DNA of 27,610 bases from a virus: IMG/VR virus record IMGVR_UViG_3300008266_000386, positions 1 through 27,610 of that record. One strand, 5' to 3'. Shown piece by piece: positions 8,383 to 15,618 of the stretch (positions are counted from its first letter, which is position 1; the number at the start of each line of letters is the position of its first letter). The position numbers were made by a program, and so were the translations under genes. The notes beneath the pieces are model-generated. The model did no database searches and was not told where the DNA came from. It saw only the letters and a program-made list of their open reading frames with translations.

Positions 8383-9173
8383 TGCCTACGATCATCCTCA
8401 CGGCTGGGACGGCGGTTACGCTGCCATCGGACTGGAATCCGGCGAACAACACCATCGAGGTCATCGGTGCTGGCGCTGGCGGCGGGCGTCGTACAGCAAA
8501 TGCCGGCGGGCAGGGCGGCCCCGGTGGCGGCTACGCCAGGATAGCGAACTTCGGCACCGCCAATCAGTCACTGACGATCAGCATCGGCAGCGGCGGCGTC
8601 GGCACCGCCACTTCGGTCGGCACGGGCGGCAACACTTGGGTCAGCAACACCGGCTCCGCCCCGACCACGACCGGCCAAGGGGTTCTGGCCCGCGGCGGCG
8701 GCCAGTCGACCACCCAGGTCGGTACGACTACGTTCCTCGGCGGCTCAGGCGGCGCTGCGTTCAACTCAGGCAGCAACGACAGCGGCGGCGGTGGCGGCGG
8801 TGCGGCGGGCAAGACCAGCGTGGGCGGCAACGGCACTGCGGCAACGTCGGGAACCGCCGCAGGCGCGGGAGGTACGGCAGGGACCGGCGGCAGCTGGACC
8901 GCCGACAGCGTGTCGTTGAGCGGGACGGGCCTGGCCTTCATCTCGTCGGGCAACTCGGCTCCAAACGGCGCGGGCGGCGGCGGCGGCGCGGGCGGCGTCG
9001 GCGGCAGCGAGCCGGGAACGACAGGCGACCTTTATGGCGGTGGCGGTGGCGGCGGCAGCTACAACTCGGTTGACGTCGCCAGCTACAACGGCGGAAGCGG
9101 CCACAATGGTCTGGTCATCCTCACCTACACGCCGGCGCCGGCATCGACCGGCGGTATGTTCGCGGTGTTCTGA
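8382..9173 (+). CDS. Glycine-rich fibre tip / adhesin-like protein
   Basis: A 263-residue protein whose ATG shares a base with the fibre stop. After a short hydrophobic beta start (IILTAGTAVTLPSDWNPANN, then IEVIGAGAGGG) it is extraordinarily rich in Gly, with many GGG to GGGGGGG runs between short Ala/Ser/Thr segments, and ends in GLVILTYTP and a short tail. This pattern (IEVIGAGGGG start, polyglycine loops, LVIL-Y end) is that of phage proteins with a glycine-rich domain, similar in idea to polyglycine-sandwich adhesins such as the gp38 type at fibre tips. Placement directly behind a long fibre suggests a receptor-binding tip. The reading frame extends upstream into the fibre gene, but that portion is a shadow. 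Confidence 0.75.
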   Translation: MPTIILTAGTAVTLPSDWNPANNTIEVIGAGAGGGRRTANAGGQGGPGGGYARIANFGTANQSLTISIGSGGVGTATSVGTGGNTWVSNTGSAPTTTGQGVLARGGGQSTTQVGTTTFLGGSGGAAFNSGSNDSGGGGGGAAGKTSVGGNGTAATSGTAAGAGGTAGTGGSWTADSVSLSGTGLAFISSGNSAPNGAGGGGGAGGVGGSEPGTTGDLYGGGGGGGSYNSVDVASYNGGSGHNGLVILTYTPAPASTGGMFAVF

Positions 9174-9184
9174 GGAGAGATGCA

Positions 9185-9748
9185 GTGACCCTTCAATCTT
9201 CTGGAGCGATCAGTCTCGCCAACGTGCAGACCGAGTTCGGCGGCGCAAACCCGATCTCCATGTCGGAGTACTACGCTGGCGGGACTTACGTCCCCAGCGG
9301 CACGACCGGCGTCAACGGCGCGGTCCCGACCAGCGGCGCTATCTCCGTGTCGAAGTTCTACGGCACGACCGCAGAACTGGTCACCATAACCGACGAGTTC
9401 ATCACGTCGACCAGGGTAGCCTCGGGTACCGCGGTGTCGGCCTACGTTCTCAAGGCGACCGGCGACATCAACCAGATCGTCAACACCGACACGACCGACA
9501 TCGGCGACTGGATCACGCCGAAGTCGTCCGCCAGCAACTTTGAGTGCTACGCGACCCTGAGTTCGGGGACGCTCTCCAGTGGCACGACAGGCTCCTGGCT
9601 GGCGCTCACGTCTGAACGCAGTTGGACGCGGAATCGTTCGACCACCGGCACCAGCACGGCTGTCATCGTCGTGGAAATCAGGAAGGTCGGCACCAGCACG
9701 GTTCTCGACACCGCGACCATCACCCTTGAAGCGAATTGGGAACCGTAA
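9185..9748 (+). CDS. Tail/virion structural protein with LANVQTEFGG start
   Basis: A 187-residue protein starting at GTG 9185, seven bases after AGGAG (9173-9177). The N-terminus reads SSGAISLANVQTEFGG, then NPISMSEYYAGG and TSGAISVSKFYG, a block widespread in phage virion proteins close to fibre genes. The remaining 120 residues look like a beta-sandwich (alternating Thr/Val strands, closing in TATITLEANWEP). I infer a small fibre-associated or decoration protein, perhaps another tip component. No catalytic residues are seen. Confidence 0.75.
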   Translation: MTLQSSGAISLANVQTEFGGANPISMSEYYAGGTYVPSGTTGVNGAVPTSGAISVSKFYGTTAELVTITDEFITSTRVASGTAVSAYVLKATGDINQIVNTDTTDIGDWITPKSSASNFECYATLSSGTLSSGTTGSWLALTSERSWTRNRSTTGTSTAVIVVEIRKVGTSTVLDTATITLEANWEP

Positions 9749-9749
9749 G

Positions 9750-9968
9750 ATGTCCGACCACCCAAGCCCTGACGTACAACTCGCGCTGTTGGAGGCGGAT
9801 GTCAGCCAAATGAAAGACGATGTGAAGGCGCTTCGCCAAGAGGTGAAAGACCTTCTTGACGCTTGGAAGACGGCGACTAATGTGTTGGCTTTCGTCAAGT
9901 GGCTGGCGGGTATCGGCACCGCGGCTGCTTTTTTGTGGGCCGTACTCAAGGCAAAGTTTGGCCTATGA
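9750..9968 (+). CDS. Coiled-coil single-pass membrane protein, XhlA/holin-like
   Basis: A 72-residue protein. Residues 8-40 form an acidic and basic coiled coil (VQLALLEADVSQMKDDVKAL), and residues about 44-66 form one hydrophobic membrane helix (VLAFVKWLAGIGTAAAFLWAVL) with a short basic tail. This order, coiled coil then C-terminal membrane helix, is that of haemolysin XhlA-type lysis helpers and of some holin partners. It directly precedes the endolysin with an ATGA overlap, which supports a lysis role. It may be a holin, an antiholin or a helper for the holin-like gene at 10470. Confidence 0.65.
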   Translation: MSDHPSPDVQLALLEADVSQMKDDVKALRQEVKDLLDAWKTATNVLAFVKWLAGIGTAAAFLWAVLKAKFGL

Positions 9969-10459
9969 CTGACAGTGGTATCCCCAGCTGGATGCAGATC
10001 GCCAAGGACTGCGTGGGTCTGAAAGAGATCCCCGGCGCGAAGCACAACGGCGTCATCCAGGGCTGGCTGGCCAAGCTAGGTGCGTGGTGGCGCGATGACG
10101 AGACGCCGTGGTGCGGTGTGTTCGTGGCGCACTGCCTGCGCGAGGCGGGCCTGCCGGTTCCGCAGAACTGGATGCGCGCGAAGGCGTGGTCCGACTACGG
10201 CTCGCACCTGCGCAGCACCCACGTCGCCCCCGGCGCGATCTTGGTGTTCTCGCGCGTCGGCGGCGGCCACGTCGGGTTCTACGCTGGCGAGGACAGCACT
10301 CACTTCTACGTCCTCGGCGGCAACCAAGGCAACGCGGTGACGATCTCCAAGATCGCCAAGGTGCGTTGCATTGCTATCCGGTGGCCGAAGGGCGAGCCGG
10401 TCATCGGCGGGCCGAAGCGCCTGTCGCTCAAGGTCGGCACAACTACGAATGAAGCATAG
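9965..10459 (+). CDS. Endolysin, TIGR02594-type cysteine peptidase
   Basis: A 164-residue protein with its ATG inside the preceding stop (ATGA). It follows the TIGR02594 phage family (an NlpC/P60- or CHAP-like fold): VGLKEIPGAKHNGVI (18-31), ETPWCGVFVAHCLREAG (46-62) with the likely nucleophile C50, PGAILVFSRVGGGHVGFYAG (89-108) with the likely catalytic H102, and VLGGNQGNAV (116-125), where N120 may be the third polar residue. It would cut peptide bonds in host peptidoglycan at the end of infection. No signal peptide is present, so it depends on a holin. The family and the surrounding lysis genes make this a confident lysin. Confidence 0.85.
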   Translation: MTDSGIPSWMQIAKDCVGLKEIPGAKHNGVIQGWLAKLGAWWRDDETPWCGVFVAHCLREAGLPVPQNWMRAKAWSDYGSHLRSTHVAPGAILVFSRVGGGHVGFYAGEDSTHFYVLGGNQGNAVTISKIAKVRCIAIRWPKGEPVIGGPKRLSLKVGTTTNEA

Positions 10460-10469
10460 GAGAACGAAT

Positions 10470-10622
10470 ATGTTTGCAGGATACAAGACCTACGTCACCG
10501 CAGGCGTTGCTGTGGTAACCGCAGTGGCTGCCTACCTTGTCGGCGAAGCCGACCTGATGCAGACCGCGCAGCTGGTCTTCACCGCGCTGCTCGGCGCGTT
10601 CATTCGCAACGGCATCCAGTGA
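10470..10622 (+). CDS. Small membrane protein, holin candidate
   Basis: A 50-residue protein starting at ATG 10470, preceded by TAGGAGA (10457-10463). It has one clear hydrophobic helix (VTAGVAVVTAVAAYLVG, residues 9-25) and a second, weaker one (AQLVFTALLGAFIRNG, 32-47). Size, position between endolysin and spanins, and composition fit a small holin with one or two membrane helices. The coiled-coil membrane protein before the endolysin is the competing holin candidate; one may restrain the other. Its stop overlaps the next start by GTGA. Confidence 0.65.
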   Translation: MFAGYKTYVTAGVAVVTAVAAYLVGEADLMQTAQLVFTALLGAFIRNGIQ

Positions 10623-10867
10623 TCGGACTACTCAAGAAACTGTTCGGGCTGCTCGAGGCGTTTATCCGCCTCCGGGCAGACCGGCAGCTTCTCGGGGCCG
10701 GCGAGGCGCAGCAGCGCGACGCCGCTACTCAGGAGGTAATGAAACATGAAAAGCAAGCCCAAGAAGCTGTATCTGTGGCTGATCCCGCTCGCACTGAGCG
10801 GCTGCGCAACAAATACGACCGCGCCCGTGGCGCAGAACCCGATCAACCCGACAATCGTGACCAGTGA
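10619..10867 (+). CDS. Inner-membrane spanin candidate (Rz-like)
   Basis: An 82-residue protein with a GTG start in a GTGA overlap with the holin candidate. Residues 1-17 (MIGLLKKLFGLLEAFIR) are hydrophobic but interrupted by lysines, so the membrane anchor is weak for an i-spanin. Residues 25-75 are charged and helical, as expected of the periplasmic coiled coil. The strongest argument is genetic: a lipoprotein gene (o-spanin candidate) begins within it in another frame, the classic Rz/Rz1 overlap. Together such proteins fuse the inner and outer membranes in the last step of lysis. It may be anchored differently from lambda Rz. Confidence 0.6.
   Translation: MIGLLKKLFGLLEAFIRLRADRQLLGAGEAQQRDAATQEVMKHEKQAQEAVSVADPARTERLRNKYDRARGAEPDQPDNRDQ
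10731..10737 (+). promoter_or_regulatory. Ribosome binding site for the embedded o-spanin
   Basis: AGGAGGT, an almost perfect Shine-Dalgarno sequence, lies inside the i-spanin gene eight bases before ATG 10746. It decides the start of the overlapping lipoprotein gene. An ATG at 10739 is in the i-spanin frame and too close to be used. Confidence 0.75.
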
Positions 10868-11018
10868 CTACTGCCGCATCAACCAGCCGCTGACGTACGA
10901 CAGCGCGGTCGATTCGCCGGAAACGCAGGCGCAGATTGAGCGGCACAACAGCCGGTACGCCTGCGTGTGTGAGGACGACTGCCCGCAGAAACCGGGTGAA
11001 ACAAAGCCTATCCCGTGA
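10746..11018 (+). CDS. Outer-membrane spanin lipoprotein (Rz1-like)
   Basis: A 90-residue protein starting inside the i-spanin gene in another frame. Residues 1-20 form a lipoprotein signal: basic start KSKPKK, hydrophobic LYLWLIPLA, and lipobox LSGC with C20 as the lipidated residue; alanine at +2 fits outer-membrane sorting. The mature part is longer than lambda Rz1 and less proline-rich. It holds YCRINQPLTYDSAVDSPET and QIERHNSRYACVCEDDC, a Cys-containing segment seen in phage lysis-region proteins, with several cysteines that could form disulfides. With the overlapping upstream gene it likely bridges the envelope. About half of it extends beyond the i-spanin gene. Confidence 0.75.
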   Translation: MKSKPKKLYLWLIPLALSGCATNTTAPVAQNPINPTIVTSDYCRINQPLTYDSAVDSPETQAQIERHNSRYACVCEDDCPQKPGETKPIP

Positions 11019-11045
11019 TATGGCGGGGTTGAAGAGGATTTAACG

Positions 11046-12107
11046 ATGGGCCTTGAGACAGCGACCTACATCAACGGGCTGGTGGACACCAACCCCACGT
11101 CGTCTGACAACGCCAACCAGGGCGACAACCATCTGCGCCTGATCAAGGCGACGCTCAAGGCCACCTTCCCGAACATCACCGGGGCGGTGACGGCGACGCA
11201 CACGCAGCTGAACACGGCGTACCTCCCGCTGGCTGGCGGGACTCTGACCGGCGCGCTTAACGGAACCGCCGCCACTTTCAGCGGCGCGGTGACCGGCGGG
11301 AGCTTCGTCGGCCCGCTCACCGGCAACGTCACCGGCAACGCCTCGACCGCCACGGTTCTCCAGACCGCGCGGACGATCAACGGCGCCAGCTTCAACGGTT
11401 CGGCCAACATCTCGTTCACGACCGACGCCACCGCCGAGGGCGCGACGAACCTGTACTTCACCAACGCCCGCGCCCGCAGCGCAATCAGCGTCGGCGGGTC
11501 GCTCTCGTACAACAGCGGCACTGGCGTCATCAGCTACACCACGCCGAACTCGGATGGCATCGCCGAGGGCGCGACGAACCTGTACTTCACCAACGCCCGC
11601 GCGCGGTCTGCGATCAGCGTCAGCGGCTCGCTCTCGTACAACAGCGGCACGGGCGTCATCAGCTTCACCGACGCGGTCACCAGCGTTGCCGGCAGGACCG
11701 GCGCGATCACTTTGGCCACGTCGGACGTAACCGGGCTTGACACTGCTCTCGCGGGCAAGCTCTCGACCAGCGGCGGCTCGCTCTCGGGCAACCTGTCGGT
11801 CACCGGCACGATCACCGCCACTGGCGACATCACCGCCTTCTCGGACGCCCGCCTCAAGTCGCACGTCGAGACGATCAGCGAGGCGATCTACAAGGTCAAG
11901 CAGCTGCGCGGTGTGAGCTACATCAGCAAGTTCAACATGGAACCGCGGATCGGTGTGATCGCCCAAGAGGTCGAGCGCGTCATCCCCGAGGTGGTTCACA
12001 CCCACGGCGATGGCCTGAAGAGCGTGGCATACCAGAACCTGGTCGGCCTGCTGATCGAAGCGATCAAGGATCTCGAGTTGCGGGTCGCGGAGTTGGAGGG
12101 CCGCTAA
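11046..12107 (+). CDS. Tail fibre with C-terminal S74 intramolecular chaperone domain
   Basis: A 353-residue protein starting at ATG 11046 after GAAGAGGA. Residues 1-45 resemble tail-attachment starts (NPTSSDNANQGDNHLRLIKA), followed by GGTLTGALNGTAATFSG-type fibre repeats and two near-identical copies of EGATNLYFTNARARSAIS (from about residues 131 and 174). The C-terminal about 88 residues are an S74 peptidase/chaperone: FSDARLKSHV with the Ser266-Lys271 dyad, GVIAQEVERVIPEVV, and KSVAYQNLVGLLIEAIKDLE, then a coiled coil. In the family this domain helps the trimer fold and then cuts itself off just before the serine. The shaft would be left as a short fibre or spike. It lies between the lysis genes and the nozzle gene. 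Confidence 0.88.
   Translation: MGLETATYINGLVDTNPTSSDNANQGDNHLRLIKATLKATFPNITGAVTATHTQLNTAYLPLAGGTLTGALNGTAATFSGAVTGGSFVGPLTGNVTGNASTATVLQTARTINGASFNGSANISFTTDATAEGATNLYFTNARARSAISVGGSLSYNSGTGVISYTTPNSDGIAEGATNLYFTNARARSAISVSGSLSYNSGTGVISFTDAVTSVAGRTGAITLATSDVTGLDTALAGKLSTSGGSLSGNLSVTGTITATGDITAFSDARLKSHVETISEAIYKVKQLRGVSYISKFNMEPRIGVIAQEVERVIPEVVHTHGDGLKSVAYQNLVGLLIEAIKDLELRVAELEGR
11433..11667 (+). repeat. Direct repeat of about 105 bp inside the S74 fibre gene
   Basis: Two copies, roughly 11433-11538 and 11562-11667, are offset by 129 bases. The first 41 bases of each are identical, and the rest differ at a limited number of places. They code for the duplicated LYFTNARARSAIS block and preserve frame (129 is divisible by three), so unequal recombination could add or remove a module without breaking the gene. 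Confidence 0.85.
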
Positions 12108-13679
12108 ATGGTGATGGTCCCGCTGCGGAGCATCGGCGCCGGGGGCTTGGTCCCTGACCAGCAGCCGTACGACGTGGAACTCACGCAGTTCCCGGCGGGC
12201 AACAATGTGCAGTTCTTCAACGGCCGCCTCGGCAAATCGCTGGGCTATGTTGACGTGGCCACGGTGGCCAACGCTCCGACCCATGTGGCCGGGTGGGCGG
12301 TCGACGGCAACAACAGCCTCGTCATCGGCACGAACAACAACCTCTACCGCTTCAACGGATCGACGGTATCCGACGTCACCGCGACGGCGTACCCCAGCGG
12401 CTACGCCAACAGCCCGCGGTGGCAGTCGTCCCAACTCGGCACCGGCTTTCTCGCCAACAACGGCAGCGACAAGCCGCAATACATGACAGCGGCGGGCAGC
12501 AACTTCGCCGACCTGACCAACTGGCCATCGGCGCTGCGCAGCAGCAGCATCCGGCCCTTCCTGTCGTTCCTTGTCCTCGCGGGCTACACAGACGGCTCGA
12601 CCGAGTATCCGTATACGGTGCGGTGGTCGGACGAGTTCGACCCGACCTCGGTGCCGGGGTCTTGGGACATCACCAGCACCACCAACCTGGCTGGCGAGAA
12701 CGTCCTGGGCGGGCGCCTCGGCCGCCTAGTGGACTCGCTGCCGCTGGCTGGCGTCAACGTCATTTATGCCGAACGCGGCGCGTACGCCATGAGCTTCATC
12801 GGCGCGCCGCTGGTCTTCACCTTCCGCGAACTATTCGACGACGGCGGCATCGTCAACCGTGGCGCTGCCTGTGTGTTCGACAACCGCCACTTCGTGGTCG
12901 GCCGCGACGACATCTACATCCACGACGGCTCGTCGAAGCAGTCGGTGGCGACGAAGCGGGTCAAAAACACCTTCTACAGCGAAATCGCCGACACGCGCAG
13001 CGTCTTCGTCGTCAACGACGCGCCGAGCAACGAGATCTGGATCGGCTACGCCGACAAGAACTCGAGCAACGCCGAGACGGCTAACCGCGCGTTGGTGTGG
13101 AACTACAGCAACGATGCGTGGACTTTCCGCGATCTGCCGAACGTGCGGTCGATGTGTGTCGGCCCCGCCATCGGCGGCGGCGGCAGCGGCACTGGCTCGA
13201 CGTGGGACGACCTCGGGGTCGTCTGGGACAGTTGGTCCTTGCTGTGGTCGGATCTCGGTGCGGACACCCAGGCCAAGAACACCCGGCTGTTCTCCGCTGG
13301 ATATGGCGCGTCAAAGATCCACGCCCACAACGAAACATACGGTGCAGCGGGCGCCGGGTATCTCGCGTTCGTGGAAGCCAGCAAGATTGACCTCGACGCC
13401 GTGTTGCAGCGGCCGGTCGAGCGCGTCATCCAGATCAAGCGGATCGTCCCGCAGATGAAAGGCACTGGCACCGTCCTGATCAAGGTCGGGTCGTCCAACT
13501 CGCCGCAAGGGCCGGTGACGTGGAAGACCACGAAGAGCTACGACGTCGAGAGCGATTACAAGGTCGACACGCGCGTTTCCGGGCGCTATCTTGCATTGAG
13601 GATTGAATCTTCCGACGTTGCAGGTTATTGGCAACTGGGTGGATTTGATTTGGACGTAGAAGAGGTGTCGGAGCGGTGA
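12108..13679 (+). CDS. Tail nozzle-like protein (tubular protein B type)
   Basis: A 523-residue protein starting immediately after the fibre stop (ATG GTG ATG; the second ATG at 12114 is possible). It begins PLRSIGAGGLVPDQQPYDVE and then NNVQFFNGRLGKSLGY, the start of podovirus nozzle or tail-tubular-B-like proteins, which form a hexameric beta-propeller tube under the adaptor. Propeller-like stretches follow (NNSLVIGTNNNLYRFNGSTV; VVGRDDIYIHDGSSKQS; EIWIGYADKN; ALVWNYSNDAWTFRDL). The Trp-rich TWDDLGVVWDSWSLLWSDL at residues 365-383 is a motif often seen in these proteins. The C-terminal 100 residues look like a beta-sandwich. The assignment rests on motif resemblance, so packaged-DNA stabilisation is a related alternative name. 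Confidence 0.7.
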   Translation: MVMVPLRSIGAGGLVPDQQPYDVELTQFPAGNNVQFFNGRLGKSLGYVDVATVANAPTHVAGWAVDGNNSLVIGTNNNLYRFNGSTVSDVTATAYPSGYANSPRWQSSQLGTGFLANNGSDKPQYMTAAGSNFADLTNWPSALRSSSIRPFLSFLVLAGYTDGSTEYPYTVRWSDEFDPTSVPGSWDITSTTNLAGENVLGGRLGRLVDSLPLAGVNVIYAERGAYAMSFIGAPLVFTFRELFDDGGIVNRGAACVFDNRHFVVGRDDIYIHDGSSKQSVATKRVKNTFYSEIADTRSVFVVNDAPSNEIWIGYADKNSSNAETANRALVWNYSNDAWTFRDLPNVRSMCVGPAIGGGGSGTGSTWDDLGVVWDSWSLLWSDLGADTQAKNTRLFSAGYGASKIHAHNETYGAAGAGYLAFVEASKIDLDAVLQRPVERVIQIKRIVPQMKGTGTVLIKVGSSNSPQGPVTWKTTKSYDVESDYKVDTRVSGRYLALRIESSDVAGYWQLGGFDLDVEEVSER

Positions 13680-13924
13680 GTTACGTCCCCGCGCCAACCC
13701 TCGCTAAAACGGTCGAAGACTTGCGCCGCTGGGCGACACTGGAACTCCAACGTGTCGCCGATAACTTCAGGGCCGCGCAAACACCAACGATCCCGCTTCT
13801 TTATGCCGTTCCCGATAAACCGACCGATGGCCAGTTGGCCAGGGCGGATGGAACGGCATGGAATCCTGGTAGTGGTCGCGGCATCTATTGCTACGACAAC
13901 GGTGTTTGGAAGTTCCTCGGGTAG
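13676..13924 (+). CDS. Small tail-region protein, function unknown
   Basis: An 82-residue protein with a GTG start in a GTGA overlap with the nozzle stop. Residues 1-35 are a helix (KTVEDLRRWATLELQRVADN). The C-terminal half, PDKPTDGQLARADGTAWNPG then GRGIYCYDNGVWKFLG, has the ADG-WNPGSG-G-Y-Y--G-W pattern found at the ends of many small phage tail proteins and fibre domains, probably a compact beta fold. Coupling to the nozzle gene suggests a tail accessory. No enzymatic motif is seen. Confidence 0.75.
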   Translation: MSYVPAPTLAKTVEDLRRWATLELQRVADNFRAAQTPTIPLLYAVPDKPTDGQLARADGTAWNPGSGRGIYCYDNGVWKFLG

Positions 13925-13933
13925 GGTAAAAGT

Positions 13934-15064
13934 ATGGCGTTTCTTGGAATCGGCGGTAGCAGTTCAAACAACGTCTCTTCGGGCGTTCAGGGGAACTACG
14001 CGCTTGGCGAGAACATCAGCCAGAGCGGCTCGCAGCAGGGGTCGGACTCCAGCAGCACCGGGATTAATTTCTCGCAGACCGGCCAGAGCATCTACGGCGG
14101 GCAGCAGCCGTACATCAACGACATCTACGCAAATGCGGCAAATCTATACGGCAACTACGGGATGCCGGATCGGCAAGTCGCCGGCCTGAACCCGATGATG
14201 GCCGCGAACGCTGGCTTCGCCACTGGCGGCGGCAACGACATCTACACCCAGCAGCTGATGTCTTCGCTGGGCAACATGGGCGGCTACGGCGCGGCGGCCA
14301 ACACGGCTAACCGGATGTCTGGCGGCAACGCCTACGGCGCACCGATGACCAATGGGTTGAACTACGCCGCTCTCGCTGGCGCGGTTAACAACCCGTGGCT
14401 CGACGGCCAAATCGACGCGGCCAGCCGCGACGTGGTCCGCAACCTGAACGAGAACCAGCTGACCGGCAACGCGGCGATGGCCGCAGGCACTGGCAACAGC
14501 GGCTCCAGCCGCCGCGCAGTGATGGACGCCATTGCCGTGCGCGGCACGGCCGACCGCGTGGCCGACATCGGGTCCACGATGCGCGGCCAGGCATACTCGC
14601 AGGGCCTCGGCCTCGCCAACACCACGGCACTGGCGAACCAGAACGCGATGCTGGGGACCAACGCCCTCAACGCCAACCTGATGGGCCAGGGCGCGCAGTT
14701 GAATTACAACATCGGCCAGGCGGGCAGCACAGGTCTGCGCGACGCCTACGGCACGGGCGCGAACAACGCTGGCATGGTCAACGATACCGGCGCGATGTTG
14801 CGGCAGTACCAGCAGCAGCTGCTGGACACGAACTACAGCAACCAGATGAACCCGTACAACTCGCTCCAGATGTACAAGTCGTTCATCGGCGACCCGACCG
14901 TGCTATCCAGCGGCACCAGCTTTGGCCTCGACCGCTCGAACAGCAACAGCTTCGGCAACAGCTTCAATAACTCGTACAGCTACGACCAGAGCGCCGGCCA
15001 GAGCTTCAACTCTGCCACCGGCAACAGCAAGTCGTTCAACGCTAGCGTGGGCTTCGGCAAATGA
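13934..15064 (+). CDS. Internal virion / ejection protein
   Basis: A 376-residue protein rich in Asn, Gly, Ser, Ala and Gln. Residues about 45-75 (GQSIYGGQQPYINDIYANAA) and 150-215 (NNPWLDGQIDAASRDVVRNL, then TGNSGSSRRAVMDA) have the pattern of podovirus ejection-type proteins: an NP-LD-QI start of a long amphipathic region and a G-GSSR loop before an Ala-rich helix. The C-terminal 60 residues are a low-complexity Ser/Asn/Phe/Tyr segment. It opens a run of four overlapping or abutting genes that ends with a very large Ala/Gly-rich protein, the usual place for proteins ejected into the host envelope before DNA. Its overlap with the next gene is ATGA. Confidence 0.65.
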   Translation: MAFLGIGGSSSNNVSSGVQGNYALGENISQSGSQQGSDSSSTGINFSQTGQSIYGGQQPYINDIYANAANLYGNYGMPDRQVAGLNPMMAANAGFATGGGNDIYTQQLMSSLGNMGGYGAAANTANRMSGGNAYGAPMTNGLNYAALAGAVNNPWLDGQIDAASRDVVRNLNENQLTGNAAMAAGTGNSGSSRRAVMDAIAVRGTADRVADIGSTMRGQAYSQGLGLANTTALANQNAMLGTNALNANLMGQGAQLNYNIGQAGSTGLRDAYGTGANNAGMVNDTGAMLRQYQQQLLDTNYSNQMNPYNSLQMYKSFIGDPTVLSSGTSFGLDRSNSNSFGNSFNNSYSYDQSAGQSFNSATGNSKSFNASVGFGK

Positions 15065-15615
15065 ACTTTGGATCGATCTTCAAGACGCTGTTCGGGACTG
15101 CGAAGAGCGCGAACGAGCAGCAGGGCGGCCAAGGGGCTTCGGCGATGGCCGACGCGCTGGCCCGCTCGTTCTACGAAGCCAACCAGGGCGGCGCGACGGA
15201 CGGCAGCGGCCTGACAGACATGGCGCGGCTTTGGGACAGCACTAGCGCTCAGCCCGCGCCATCCGCCGCACCCGCAGCGCAGGGCGGCGTATCGCCGTCG
15301 ACAATGCGGCTGATCGCCCCGCCGCAGGCCGGCAATTTCAACATCACTGCGCCGCAGGGCAGCAAGGCGAAGAACTACCGGCCCGCGATGATGTCGATGG
15401 ACGCGCCAGGGCCTAGCGCCCTGGCGAACCTCGGTCTGCTGCCGCAGCGCGCCGCGCCGTTCCAGATCACTGCGCCGCAGGGAACCAAGTCGAAGAACTA
15501 CCGGCCTGCGCAGATGGTGATGAACGCGCCGTCCGCAGTCGGCCCCGATGCAATGATGCAAGTGCTGGACATGATGCGCCCGCAGTCGCCGTTCGGCACC
15601 AACGGGCGGGGGTAA
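15061..15615 (+). CDS. Virion-associated protein with internal duplication, function unknown
   Basis: A 184-residue protein with its ATG inside the preceding stop. Residues 1-75 are Ala/Gly/Ser-rich and flexible. A segment of about 28 residues occurs twice, at residues 93-120 and 134-161, each holding ITAPQG-K-KNYRPA-M-M-AP. The ends are Pro/Met-rich. No known fold is recognised. Position between ejection-type proteins suggests a minor internal virion protein, and the repeated KNYRPA block may be a binding motif for a neighbouring virion protein. Confidence 0.7.
   Translation: MNFGSIFKTLFGTAKSANEQQGGQGASAMADALARSFYEANQGGATDGSGLTDMARLWDSTSAQPAPSAAPAAQGGVSPSTMRLIAPPQAGNFNITAPQGSKAKNYRPAMMSMDAPGPSALANLGLLPQRAAPFQITAPQGTKSKNYRPAQMVMNAPSAVGPDAMMQVLDMMRPQSPFGTNGRG
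15337..15543 (+). repeat. Internal duplication in the 15061-15615 gene
   Basis: Two copies of about 84 bases (15337-15420 and 15460-15543) code for the paired ITAPQG-K-KNYRPA segments. They share long identical stretches around the codons for ITAPQG and KNYRP but have diverged at many third positions, so the duplication is not recent and the amino-acid motif has been kept. Confidence 0.75.
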
Positions 15616-15618
15616 CCG

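Noticed and set aside
11040-12479. Open frame of 479 codons on the minus strand opposite the S74 fibre
   Set aside because: Arg/Ala/Val-rich antisense shadow; the plus strand encodes an unmistakable S74 domain.
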